Positions 43,147 through 53,396 of a stretch of 64,000 bases of DNA are shown piece by piece; position 1 is the stretch's first letter; each line of letters starts with the position of its first letter. A program made the translations under genes and the position numbers. The DNA is from Ecdyonurus torrentis (taxonomy: Eukaryota; Arthropoda; Insecta; Ephemeroptera; Heptageniidae): assembly GCA_949318235.1 (NCBI GenBank), contig OX439137.1:17768187-17832186 (forward strand), in the 5' to 3' direction. The notes under the pieces are model-generated. The model saw only the letters and a program-made list of their open reading frames with translations, ran no database searches and was not told the origin of the DNA.

Positions 43147-43640
43147 GACAATGACAAGACAAGTTTAAATGAGGAAGGTGAATTTTTTTAACCCCCACTT
43201 TTTATGACATTTTTGAAAAGAGCGTTAAAAAATTTTGAGGTGGTATATTTTCTTAGAAAGATTGGAGCATCGGAAGCATTTTTAATTCATTTTTGAAACT
43301 CGACCTAAAAAGCCTGTGATGTCATCAATCGGGCAATTATTTCGGAAAGTATTGACCGTAGAAGGTTCAGTAGCTAGTTTTTTTAAATCTTGAGGATGAG
43401 CTGATTTCATTAAACTGGTTACTGAACATCGAACGATTAGTATTTGCCGAGAAAAAAGTGGACTGATGACGTCACAGGCTTTCTAGGCCGATTTTCAAAA
43501 ATTAAATATTTTGCATGCTCCAAGCTTTTTAAGAAAAAATATCACCTCAAATTTTTTAAAGCTCTTTCCAAAAATATCATAAACTCAATAAAAAAATTTC
43601 AATTCACCTTCCTCATTGTAACATTTTATTTGTCTTCTAC
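43147..43640. mobile_element. Fold-back element X, about 490 bp
   Basis: AATGAGGAAGGTGAATT-like arms at both ends; inner left TTTATGACATTTTTGAAAAG, AATTTTGAGGTGGTAT, GCCTGTGATGTCATCA against inner right TGATGACGTCACAGGCTTTC, ATATCACCTCAAATTTT, CCAAAAATATCATAAA. Arms about 200 bp. The 117-codon frame starting 43444 is a translation of the right arm. Confidence 0.75.
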
Positions 43641-44098
43641 TGTACACTGTATGGTTTGCTCTCATGACGTCACGACACACAAGATGTATGGTGTATTTCC
43701 TGGGTACTCACACACGGAAATTAGACACCTCTCTCTACCTTCACTTGCCATAACATTATCATATACTTCTAAATCACTCACAGTGTACTGGAGCTAGATA
43801 TACGCTTGTTAAGTCAGAAATATTTTAGTTTGTATTATCGTACATACATATCGCCCATTTTACATGACACTTCTGGGTTAAATAATCGATTATTTCAAGA
43901 AATATCGATCATTCATAAAATCTCGCAGTTTTAGCCAGTGCAAAGTTGGAGTTAAAGTATTATTCAAATGGATGTTTCTAATTGGCTACTAACTAAAAAA
44001 AAAAAAAAAAAGAAAATGAAATTCTAAAAATATTAATGAAAAATATCAGCTAAATGTGTTTTAATAGCGGTTTTATTTTGTATACGTATTTATATAAC
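43641..44098. other. Unassigned stretch
   Basis: Includes CTCATGACGTCACGAC at about 43662 and an A-run at 43996-44010. No gene. Confidence 0.4.
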
Positions 44099-44390
44099 GA
44101 TAGGGTGTATGTATTCATGTTAAAGTTGAACCCATGTTGGATCACTCAATAACATGGGCAGCATAGGAAAATTATTAATTTTGACATTTAAAATACTAAG
44201 CAATATTTTTGAGACCATTGATGTTGTTAATAGCTTGAATAGTGAGAAAAATAACAAAACAAAAAATTAACGGTTTTTCCAAAGAAAATATAGTAAAATA
44301 AAGTTTGTCCTATGCTGAGAAATGTTATTCATTACTACAGTATGGTGACCAAGCGCATGAAATATGACGTCATGCGGATACACCCTGTAT
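44099..44390 (-). mobile_element. MITE family A, full-length (A1)
   Basis: TAGGGTGTATGTATTCATGT to TGACGTCATGCGGATACACCC; both ends recognisable. GTTGGATCACTCAATAACAT and GGGCAGCATAGGAAAATT in one arm. Confidence 0.9.
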
Positions 44391-44626
44391 CTACGCTGGC
44401 CATATTATGTGCAATGCCAAAATATGACAATTTGCCGTGAATTATTGGTCGGGATTGAAATTCGAGAAATACTGTAGATGATACAGTACAGAACTTATTA
44501 TATAAGAAAATAAAAAACTCAAAGTATCCTGATAGTTAGTCCACCAGTTGGTTACATCTGACAACCAGGTTGCATACTTTACTACTCTGCAGGCGGCAAA
44601 ATATCTGGCCTCGTTCTTTTCCTTTC

Positions 44627-44816
<190 letters not shown>

Positions 44817-44862
44817 GATTCATTTAACGATTAAAATAAATAATAAGAAAAATAAAATCAAT

Positions 44863-45157
44863 TATAGACCACTTGCACTCATATTTAAGAGCCGCCATTT
44901 TGTTGGTCAGGAATACATAGGCCAGCATAGGAAAAACATCGTTTTTATTTTTTTAATACCAAAAGAAGCTTCAAACCTCAATCAAAGCCTTATTTCTAGC
45001 TCCTAATAAGCTCGAAGAATATGAGAAAAATTTGTTGAGTTAAAATAAACGATTTTTTACGTGAAAAATTAGGAAAAACGAAGTTTCTCCTATGCTGGAC
45101 AATGCATTAGGCACCACAAACATGGCGACAAAGCGCAAGGATGTGCAAGGGGTCTAT
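44863..45157 (+). mobile_element. MITE family B, copy 4 (full, reference copy)
   Basis: TATAGACCACTTGCACTCAT and GGATGTGCAAGGGGTCTAT are the ends. Inner arms: CCGCCATTTTGTTGGTCAGG, GGCCAGCATAGGAAAAAC on the left; TTTCTCCTATGCTGGACAAT, CACAAACATGGCGACAAAGC on the right. Both arms carry CAGCATAGGA facing outward. 295 bp, non-coding. Confidence 0.92.
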
Positions 45158-45522
45158 TCACAGTTTATAAATCAAATATTTATTTTTTCAACAAAAGTTG
45201 TATAAAAAATGCATAAATTTTAGTAACACGTTGTTACAATACTATGAAAATACGCTGCGTCTTTTTTGTGAAACTTTTTTTTTTGTCAATGGGAGATTTA
45301 TATGTAGAGAGAGAGAGAGGGAGAGAGAGAGAGAGAGAGTCGGTTCCACATATTAGTTACGTCACGGCTAGCTAACTAAATATCTTGTAACAAAAAAGGC
45401 ACAAAAACAAAATTGATGTGCTCTTATTTTGGTATTTTATCGCTGCAATAAGTTATTTACTTCTCAGCTAATGTGGGGTGAAAATACTGCTATGTTTCTT
45501 TCTACTGGACATTGTGTCTCTA
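45158..45522. other. Unassigned stretch with a short GA tract
   Basis: GA tract 45307-45339 with one GGG break. Otherwise A+T-rich with no match. Confidence 0.45.
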
Positions 45523-45831
45523 TATAGGATGTGTGCGCATGACATCATTCTGAATGCTTTTTGATGCTCTTCTTGAGCAATGAATAACATTGCTCAGCAT
45601 AGGACAAACCTAGTTTTTGGCTTCTTTTTTTTGGAAAATTAGCTTTTTTCTTGGTCATTATTATTTTTCTTGCATACTTGAGGTACTAATTCAACCTGTT
45701 AACAACATGAATGATCTCAAAAATATTGCGAAGTATTTTTAAACTGTCAAAATGTGCCATTTTTCTATACTGGCCAATGTTATTTAGTACTCACTTATAA
45801 CGTCGACTTTAACATGAATGAAAACACCTAA
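45523..45831 (+). mobile_element. MITE family A, full-length (A2)
   Basis: TATAGGATGTGTGCGCATGA to ATGAATGAAAACACCTAAT. The left CRE is changed to TGACATCA, the right to AACGTCGA. Confidence 0.9.
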
Positions 45832-46307
45832 TTACAGACAAAATTGAGCCCATGTCTTTGGTTTAATGTAGTAGGTGACTGACTGATATCTCGCAAACTA
45901 AACGATTCTGAATGACAATATTAACACAAAGTAAAGAAGAAATGTTTACTTAAAAGTTTAGCTACGTCAAACATGTGAAAACACGATCAGATATTTAAGT
46001 TATTACACTTTAAAGATAACATGTAAATGTGGAAATTAAAATTTTAGTGTTAAATCTTAGTCAAATTAGAAGCTTTTCTTAAAATTAAAATATTTTATTT
46101 GGGGGGGGGGGGGGGAGGGGGGGATAATATATATTTTTAAACTTACTTGAATTTTAATTGAAAATTATAATGTTTGTTTTGCTAGAAATAAATAATGTAC
46201 AGAGAATTATTGTGAAAATATAGCTCTTATTTTAACGATTTCCGATCCAAGTCGTTCACCTTCGATGTTAAATTTTAACGAGTTTTCTCTGTAAAAAAAC
46301 GTGCGAG
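45832..46307. other. Unassigned stretch with a G-run
   Basis: G-run at about 46101-46123 (broken by one A), which could form a G-quadruplex on the plus strand. No gene. Confidence 0.45.
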
Positions 46308-46578
46308 AATACGCTTTGACGCCATACTGTAGCAATAAATAGCATTAATTAGCAAAGGACAGACCTCAGTTTTAGCTATGTATTTTCTTTGATAAATCTG
46401 CTAATTTTTGGCTATTTTTACTTATTTCACATATATAAAACCTATTAACAACGTTTAGGCTTTCAAAAATATTGCCTAATATATTTTAAAGGTTAAAGTA
46501 AGCCATTTTCCTATGCTACCCATGATATTGAGTGATCCAACATGGCATCGACTTTAACATGAATGCATACACCCTATA
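46308..46578 (+). mobile_element. MITE family A, left end lost (A1)
   Basis: ACGCTTTGACGCCATACTGT, AATAGCATTAATTAGC, then TTTTCCTATGCTACCCATG, GAGTGATCCAACATGGCATC and GCATACACCCTATA at the intact right end. A GA tract follows (46604-46632). Confidence 0.85.
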
Positions 46579-46600
46579 TATTTATACTATTTTTTGCTTC

Positions 46601-46635
<35 letters not shown>

Positions 46636-46948
46636 ATAATGTTAAATTAGTAAAATATCTTTCTGTTCTCTTGATTGTGAGAAATAGTGCGCAGTAGAAA
46701 TGAATGAAAGAGGTAAATTAAAATAAATGAGATGAACAGAATTACGAGTCAGTTTCCTCGAAAAGTCACTACACTGCGGACTTAGCTGCAATCAGAGAAG
46801 AGAATACCGCCTTAATTAACTTCAAGTTGACATTTCATCTCTTTATTAGACTGGCTACAAATATGTCATGTTTTTATATATTTATATCTAAGGCATCTAA
46901 CTCACAGAAAATATGTCTACTAATAACTTTTTCTTCTTTTTCTTCTTT

Positions 46949-46955
<7 letters not shown>

Positions 46956-47028
<73 letters not shown>
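46956..47028 (+). repeat. (TTG)n microsatellite inside an I element
   Basis: About 24 TTG units. It takes the place of the TTTTTTGTTGTGAAG word of family I, so it probably grew from that word. Confidence 0.95.
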
Positions 47029-47200
47029 AAGTTTCGTTCATTTTTATCAGGTCCAAAGTTCTAAACGAAGAAATAACAATGATCAACCATACATATAAAA
47101 GTAGTAAACAGGTAATGACGTCATGATCAAATGTTTTTAACAAACGAAAATTTTTGAATCTGGCTCAAGAGTTGTGCTTAGTTTACAGAACGAGCTTATA
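47028..47200 (-). mobile_element. MITE family I, copy 5 (half)
   Basis: GTTTCGTTCATTTTTATCAG, AACAATGATCAACCATACAT, GGTAATGACGTCATGATCAA, GTTTACAGAACGAGCTTATA. The other half is missing beyond the TTG tract. Confidence 0.85.
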
Positions 47201-47755
47201 TGTTTGCTGCTCAAGTATTTATATTCACTGCGAGATATTTTATGGTAGGTAAAGCAGGTAACATGTATTTATTTTACCTGTGTTTTTTTAGAATAAAAAA
47301 ATGCTATTTACTTAAAATTTGAACAAAAAGAAAATGATTTTTTTAAGAGATAGAAAGAGGAAGAAACTAAAAATGTTTATTCAAAACTTTAAAGCAGAAA
47401 ATTTTAATAATTCTTGAAGGAAAAGTAAGCGAGGGAAAGAATGAAAAATGTACACAATACATAACATCCTGTAGAGAGAGAGAGATTTTCCGGCTCAGAA
47501 CAGTGATATTTTCATTACTCTCCCTCTCTTACTTGGATACAGAACAACAAAAACAAAGTGCTGTTCTGGGTATTGACTTTCCCATACCTGTGAGAGTTAA
47601 AAAGTAACTCCGTGTTAAAAACAACGACTGAAATTGCTTTTTTATGACTGCACCAGCGCAAATTATTTTTGTCTAATTTTTAAATCAAACATTAACAGTA
47701 AATGTTATTTATATGAAAACTGATGTCAGAGAAAGAGAGAGGGAGAGGGAGAGAG
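47201..47755. other. Unassigned stretch
   Basis: Short GA and CT runs at 47474-47486, 47518-47528 and 47729-47757. No gene or repeat match. Confidence 0.4.
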
Positions 47756-48295
47756 ACTAAAAAAAGCGTTGAAAAGCTTGTACACAGTTTTGCCATACTT
47801 TAAGTATTGTAGAATCAACGGTTATGACGTCACTAAACGTTAACAATCTAACGATAAAAACGTAAATGACGTCACAAGCGTTAGAATCACAATGGAATAA
47901 ATGTTAAACTTGGCCGTTACGAATCTACGATTTTCCTATTTATTCTCAATGCTTGTGACGTCACTAACGTTTATATTGTTGAAATATCAACGTTTAGTGA
48001 CGTCATAGCCGTTGATTCCACAATATTTAAAGCATTGCAAAACTGTGTACACGAAAAGTAGTAAATACGTAATTTATGCTGCATATATGTTATTTTAGCA
48101 TAATTTATGCTAAATTAGAACAACACAATTAATTATGCTATACAGCATACAATTTATGCTATATAACATAATTGTTGTGCAATATAGCATAAATTATGCC
48201 GTACTGAACAAATTATGCTGAAAATGAGCTAGCAGAATTATTGAGTATTTATTTTTGTCCATGCATGCAAGCCTTTAAACGCTTATTTTTTATTT
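47756..48295. mobile_element. Fold-back family E, copy 5, split by C7
   Basis: ACTAAAAAAAGCGTTGAAAA to GTGTAC (48050), then C7, then AAGCCTTTAAACGCTTATTTTTT. Four TGACGTCA sites: about 47825, 47868, 47957 and 47998. The C insertion lies in the right terminal arm. Confidence 0.9.
48052..48268 (-). mobile_element. Family C element C7, nested in E5
   Basis: AGTAAATACGTAATTTATGC, TAAATTAGAACAACACAATT, GCCGTACTGAACAAATTATG, AAATGAGCTAGCAGAATTAT, TATTTTTGTCC. Possible degraded 8-bp duplication TGTGTACA / TGCATGCA. Confidence 0.82.
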
Positions 48296-48680
48296 TGTAA
48301 GAAAACTATGCTAAAATATTTAAAATTAAGAAGTAATAAACAATTAAAGAGAGTAATTAGCGCAGCCTGGCTAAATATGGCGCCAAATTTCTTTAAATTA
48401 AATAAAAAACAAAAACAATCCATCATGACGTCATAATGAAGATAAATTGTTTTTAATTTGATTGCTGGAGAATATCACAATTTATGACTTGATGTCTTGC
48501 AAATATTATAAGCCAATTAGCGGAGGCGGTGAAAACTTTGTAAACTGAGGCGGCTTGGGTTTCATGTTTTTAACTTGCTTTGTGGTAGCCAACTTTTTTG
48601 TATTATAAGCCAAGCAAGGCACAGCCTTAGCGCTCGGTTCATAAGTTTTTTTTAATGGCATCACATTATATTACGCGTTA
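48296..48680. other. Unassigned stretch
   Basis: Includes CATCATGACGTCATAATG near 48422 and GGCGGTGAAAACTTTG / GAGGCGGCTTGGG words near 48530-48560. No gene. Confidence 0.4.
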
Positions 48681-48968
48681 CACACTAAAAAATAAGCGTT
48701 GAAAAGCTTGTACACAGTTTTGCAATACTTTAAGTATTGTAGAATCAACGGTTATGACGTCACTAAACGTTGACAATCTAACGATAAAAACGTAAATGAC
48801 GTCACAAGCGTTAGAATCACAATGGAATAAACGTTAAACTTGGCCGTTACAAATCTACAATTTTTCTATTTAATCTCAACGCTTGTGACGTCACTAACGT
48901 TTTTATTGTTGAAATATCATCGTTTAGTGACGTCATAACCGTTGATTGCACAATTACATTTCAGTGTA
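48681..48968. mobile_element. Fold-back family E, copy 6
   Basis: CACACTAAAAAATAAGCGTT left end intact; four TGACGTCA sites; right arm cut after CCGTTGATTGCACAAT. Nearly identical to E5 over the core, 900 bp away in the same orientation. Confidence 0.9.
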
Positions 48969-49104
48969 TACGTAAAAATAAATAAATAAACAATAAACTG
49001 ATAAAATAAAGTGTGTGTTTTTTTCTCTGCATATATAATTTCAAAATATCATTTCATTATTTTATTCTTGCTCTCACAGACAGTAGTATATGAGATTATT
49101 ATAT

Positions 49105-49300
49105 TATTTAATAAAAAGATTTTTAACTGCGGGTTTTATCCTGAGCTTTAGAATTAGAGTTTTTTAAGTTACAAGGAATTTGATTCCATAAGCTAGACAA
49201 TATATAATTTTTTTTGTTCTTTCTGTAAATGTATTTAAAATTTTAGGCACAAACAAAGAATTATTTTCCGTAACTCCAGTAACTCTAGTAAGATCTCATT
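49105..49300 (-). pseudogene. Decayed LINE RT C-terminal remnant
   Basis: Reading down the minus strand gives TRVTGVTENNSLFVPKI, a gap, LWNQIPCNLKNS in a shifted frame, and KPAVKNLFIK then stop in a further frame. The order NNxLFVPK, LWNxIP, FKxxVKxxL is the known C-terminal signature of Jockey/CR1/L2-like reverse transcriptases. Frameshifts and stops show it is dead. It is not the same element as 4163-4605 or 63110-64000. Confidence 0.55.
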
Positions 49301-49554
49301 CTCACGAGAAATAAACATATATATAACGAATCTCTTTTTATTCTCTTGGAAAAAAAATAAATAAATATAATTACAATAATTTGATAATGTTACACTTAAA
49401 TCTTATATTTACAGCTAATTATATTATTAAAATTTTTTTGTTTGTTTTTTGTTAAATAAAATTAATCTCACTTGTATATTATGAATTATTGAAGATGTAA
49501 ACGCAACGCTAAAAATTATATATGTTTATGTTAAAAATTGTATATTACTATTGT

Positions 49555-49632
49555 GGTCAAGGTTTTGTAAAATAGGGCTGTCATGCCCTCACAACGCCTT
49601 AATAAAGTTATTATTATTATTATTATTATTAA
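49555..49632 (+). repeat. Retroelement 3' end with (ATT)n tail
   Basis: GGGCTGTCATGCCCTCACAA (a hairpin), CGCCTTAATAAAG then TTATTATTATTATTATTATT. AATAAA plus (ATT)n is typical of L2/CR1-like LINEs and tailed SINEs. It runs opposite to the ORF remnant at 49105-49300. Confidence 0.55.
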
Positions 49633-49963
49633 CTCTTGGTTTACCATGCCTATTTTCTTTAAGAAACAACAATATTTTAACTTCTTCAATAGGTAAAATA
49701 CCAAAGTGCTCAAAATAATCACTATTATTACGATTTCTTTTTCTTTTTTGCAATAATTTGAAAATTCTAACTTGCATCTTTTGACCACCCATATGTATGT
49801 ATGTGGATATGGATTTGAAAACCCATATCCATACAAAATATGAGAATGCACAAAAAAAAAAGTATAGTTCTCATAGTTTTATCATCAACATGGGGTTTTA
49901 CAGTTTTTAATTTAAATAAAGCAGACCTCAATTTATTTATTAGGTTCACAATGTGTAAGTCCC

Positions 49964-50091
49964 AATGGACCACTTGCAATGAACGAACTTTTTAAAATAA
50001 TTTGAAATATTCTTAATGCATTTCTTATTGAAAAATCGTTTTCACTTACTTGTTGCAACAATTAAAAACATTTTATTGCAAGTGGTCCATT
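49964..50091. mobile_element. Small MITE F, 128 bp, perfect 17-bp ends
   Basis: AATGGACCACTTGCAAT and ATTGCAAGTGGTCCATT are exact complements. Interior is A+T-rich. The end shares GACCACTTGCA with family B. No clear target duplication. It abuts a truncated E copy. Confidence 0.8.
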
Positions 50092-50100
50092 AGTTTTCCT

Positions 50101-50285
50101 GATCCGTTAAACTTAGCCGTTGCAAATCTACATGTTGTTCATTAGGGTTTAACGCTTGTGACGTCACTAACGTTTTTATCGTTAATTTTTCAACGTTTAG
50201 TGACGTCATAACCGTTAATTCCACAATACTTAAAGTATTGCAAAACTGTGCACAAGCTTTTCAATGATTTTTTTTAAATTTTTTT
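50101..50285. mobile_element. Fold-back family E, copy 7 (right half)
   Basis: GTTAAACTTAGCCGTTGCAA, TTGTGACGTCACTAACG, TTTAGTGACGTCATAACCGT, GCAAAACTGTGCACAAGCTT. The left half is missing. Confidence 0.85.
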
Positions 50286-50504
50286 TTTTTAGAGTATATC
50301 GATTACGGAAAATTTTAAATTAGGATTACTAGGCATACTCTTACGTGATTTAGACCTTTTTTAAAATCGCCAATACTTAGTATGTCAAACTTGACTTCAG
50401 TGGCTCACTTTATTCAGCACGAAAAAACAGTAGCTAAAAATTTACACTTTATGTTTTTTAGCACAAATTTGGTATAGATATATACAAAAAAATTTTAAGA
50501 TGGA

Positions 50505-50625
50505 AAAATCTAACTGTTTAAGAAATAACGTTTATAAAAACAAGTAACCGTTTAAACTTTTGTCAACCAAGTTATTGGTTTGAAATAAAGAGTTATATCT
50601 ATAAAAAATTTGTAATATTTTTATT
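50505..50625 (+). repeat. Repeat family V, copy 2
   Basis: AAGAAATAACGTTTATAAAAAC, TTTAAACTTTTGTCAACC, AAGTTATTGGTTTGAA, AAGAGTTATATCTATA, as in 8936-9160. Confidence 0.65.
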
Positions 50626-50704
50626 TAACGTATAATACTAATTACTAATTACATAAAACCTAGGCTCTCAAATTAAAAGCAAAAAAAAAAAAAAAAAAAA
50701 AAAA

Positions 50705-50861
50705 ATGAATGAATGAATGAATGAATGAATGAATGAATGAATGAATGAATGAATGAATGAATGAATGAATGAATGAATGAATGAATGAATGAATGAATGA
50801 ATGAATGAATGAATGAATGAATGAATGAATGAATGAATGAATGAATGAATGAATGAATGAT
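50705..50861 (+). repeat. (GAAT)n microsatellite after an A-run
   Basis: About 39 perfect TGAA units, preceded by a ~24-bp A-run (50681-50704) and ending at the first base of satellite D copy 3. Confidence 0.97.
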
Positions 50862-51000
50862 TATGTTAGCTCAATGTAGCAACATAATGTATGCTATATT
50901 GTACAGTGATAATACTACATAACGTAATAGTTAACACGTTCAGCATAATTACTGTTGAATTGAGCTAGCATAATTATTATGTAGTTACTTTGTCCATATG
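50862..51000 (+). repeat. Single D unit with family C end
   Basis: TATGTTAGCTCAATGTAGCA, TATTGTACAGTGATAATACT, then GAATTGAGCTAGCATAATTA, TTATGTAGTTACTTTGTCC. One unit only, bounded on the right by a full C terminus: an unexpanded form of the satellite. Confidence 0.88.
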
Positions 51001-51244
51001 CAATGTAAACTACTTGTATGACACACACTAAAAGTATTTGCCAATCTCCCCTCCCCATTTTATTACAGTAAACAAAAACGTGTTTAAATTACGTTGCTTT
51101 TTTCTTTTTTAATATATTTTTTACATAAAAATACTTGAAGTTCTAAATCACTTTTATTTTAAACCATATTTTCAGATATACGTTTCATCTGTGTACACGT
51201 AAAAAACAGAAGTGTAGCGAGTGCAGTAGTATTTACCAAAGTAT

Positions 51245-51485
51245 AAAACAAAAATAATACTTAATAATTATGCTAGCTCATTTTTCAGCACAATTTGTTC
51301 AAAAACCGCATATCTTATGCTATACTACATAATAACTATGTTATATAGCATAAATATTATGTTACATAGCATAAATATTATTTTCTAAAGCATAAATTTA
51401 ATATTTATGTTGTTATAATTAGCTTATTTTTATGCTATAATGACATAAATACAGCCTAAATTGCGTAATTTATTATTTCCGTGAA
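51245..51485 (+). mobile_element. Family C element, copy 8 (full)
   Basis: AAAAATAATACTTAATAATT, GCTAGCTCATTTTTCAGCAC, TAGCATAAATATTATGTTAC, TGACATAAATACAGCCTAAA, GCGTAATTTATTATTTCCG. Confidence 0.82.
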
Positions 51486-51894
51486 GTTATAGCTTCAAAT
51501 CAGTTGCTTCTTTATTAGTCATAAGAGAATCAGTATTTACCTACATTGTATCACTAGGTGTTCGTTCTTTAAGTGTAGGGATCGTATTGCGCACTGGCAT
51601 GGCTATTGTAAACATAGAGAGAGCGAGAGAGAGAGAGAGAGAGAGAGGTTATCTCCATACTGTCATGCTACAATACAAACACAGTTAGCTGACTACTCAC
51701 ACGTATGATATAAAGTATTTCACGTTATATAAAAACTTGAAGTATTTTCAAATAATTCTCGGCGTACATCGATGTTTACCAAACATAAATATCTGCATTG
51801 TTGACAGTTTTCAATACCAGTATGCATGTGAAAAATACTCTGCATTATAAAAAAAAAATTAAAAAAAGGAATCAAATAAATTTTGTACACATCA
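51486..51894. other. Unassigned stretch with a GA tract
   Basis: GA tract at 51617-51648 with one GC break. No gene. Confidence 0.45.
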
Positions 51895-52200
51895 CGGTTC
51901 TATAAACTACACACAACTCTTGAGCCAGCTTTGAATTTGTCATTTGTTAAAAACATCTGATCATGTCTTCATTACCTGTTTACTACGTTTATACATATGG
52001 TTGATCATTGTTTTTTTCTTCGTTTAGAACTTTGAACTTGATAAAAATGAAAGAAACTTCCCAAAAAAAGGTTCCAGTCTCAATATGCGACTCACTTTTA
52101 TCTGCTCAAAAATAAAAAGATCAAACAATGAACGTGTCTTATTCTGTTGGTCAGCCAATCACTGTTAATGAGATTCACTTTACTTTACAAAACGAGCTTT
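51895..52200 (+). mobile_element. MITE family I, copy 6
   Basis: TTCTATAAACTACACACAAC to TTTACAAAACGAGCTTTG. Has CAATATGCGACTCACTTTTA and TGTTGGTCAGCCAATCACTG. First ~8 bp missing. Confidence 0.88.
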
Positions 52201-52285
52201 GTTTCTATAAACTGCACACAACTCTTGAGCCAGCTTTGAAGTTTTTCCTTTGTTAAAAACATCTGATCATGACGTCATTGCCTCT
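52195..52285 (+). mobile_element. MITE family I, copy 7 (left end), in tandem
   Basis: TTTCTATAAACTGCACACAA, TCTTGAGCCAGCTTTGAAG, CTGATCATGACGTCATTGCC directly follow copy 6 in the same direction, then stop. Confidence 0.82.
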
Positions 52286-52938
52286 TCACGATATTTATTT
52301 GATTTTTACTTACGATTTATTTCAGTAATAAATTTCCTTTCATACAATTTATTAGATGAATATTATTATAATTATTTTTCAACAAAAGTAAAAAAGAATA
52401 ACAAATGTTTGATTAAAAAAAATTATGTTTTTTGCTTCTTTAAAAACTTGACTTCCAACTTCCAACTCAAATGCTTTTAGCCAGAGTTGTTCACGTAAAA
52501 AATAACTGACGTAATATTTTCTCCGTGTTTAAAGCAAGTTTTTATAATTTTTATATTAAGCACATTAAAAGTTAATGACAATATAAAACATGAAAAGTAT
52601 CTGGTACTCGAGAACGAATTGAGATAACATTTTATTGACTTCAATATTTAAGTGAGCAAATCAAAAGTTTTTATGTTGGTGATTTAAATTATATTATTAT
52701 GTATATGAAAATAATATTTGTGTACCATACAAGCTTGCTGGTATTTCTCTAGCTTATTTATGTAAAACACGCTACATTTTTTTATGTATAAAGATAACTT
52801 TATTACGTTGCAGTTCGAGTAGGTTTGTGAAATATTAACTATATACTTTACATTGCATTAGCGAGCATTAACTTTTCATGACCCGCAGAGAAGTGGAGAG
52901 AAAATATTTATAAACTAATTTTAAAGGTGTTTATTGTA
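52286..52938. other. Unassigned A+T-rich stretch
   Basis: No repeat match and no frame with a domain. ACCCGCAGAGAAGTGGAGAG (about 52880) recurs as GGCTTGCAGAGAAGTAGAGAG at about 53945. Confidence 0.4.
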
Positions 52939-53034
<96 letters not shown>

Positions 53035-53170
53035 CATCTTTATTCAAAAAAATGCATAGAAAAAAAAATACACATTTTTGAAAGGGTGAGGTTTAAGCCT
53101 GACAATATGTCTGGCCCACTCTTACACCTAACCCCAACAGAAAACATTTATGATAATCTTTGATTGCATA
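52939..53170 (-). repeat. LINE-like 3' UTR with (TTTA)n tail
   Basis: On the minus strand: GGGCCAGACATATTGTCAGG, CTTAAACCTCACCCTTTC, then GAATAAAGATGATTA and about 92 bp of TTTA repeats. AATAAA plus a tetranucleotide tail marks a retroelement end. No ORF recognised upstream. Confidence 0.6.
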
Positions 53171-53295
53171 CATAATTCTAATATGAGAGAAGTAGTAATA
53201 ATACTACGTAGCAAGAAAAAAAGAAAAAAGAAAAAGTTACAATATCTTTATAAAAAAAAAATAACGATAATAATAATAATAAAAAACTAGTAATG

Positions 53296-53392
53296 ATATA
53301 CACTATACACTAGTGTATACGGTAGTGAATTACGATAGTGTATACCTATATACACTATAGGTGTATAGTGACTATATAGTGTACAGTATAGT
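53296..53392. repeat. Cluster of TATACACTA palindromic words
   Basis: TACACTATACACTAGTGTATA, AGTGTATACC, TATACACTATAG, GTGTATAGTG and TATAGTGTAC follow one another in both directions within ~95 bp. It can form several alternative hairpins. Confidence 0.7.
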
Positions 53393-53396
53393 GAGT

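Noticed and set aside
43444..43797. 117-codon frame starting MPRKKWTDD
   Set aside because: Covers the right arm of fold-back X, whose complement lies in the left arm; no domain and base composition is non-coding.
46101..46123. G-run as a telomere or switch-like signal
   Set aside because: A single homopolymer run without telomeric TTAGGG units or context.
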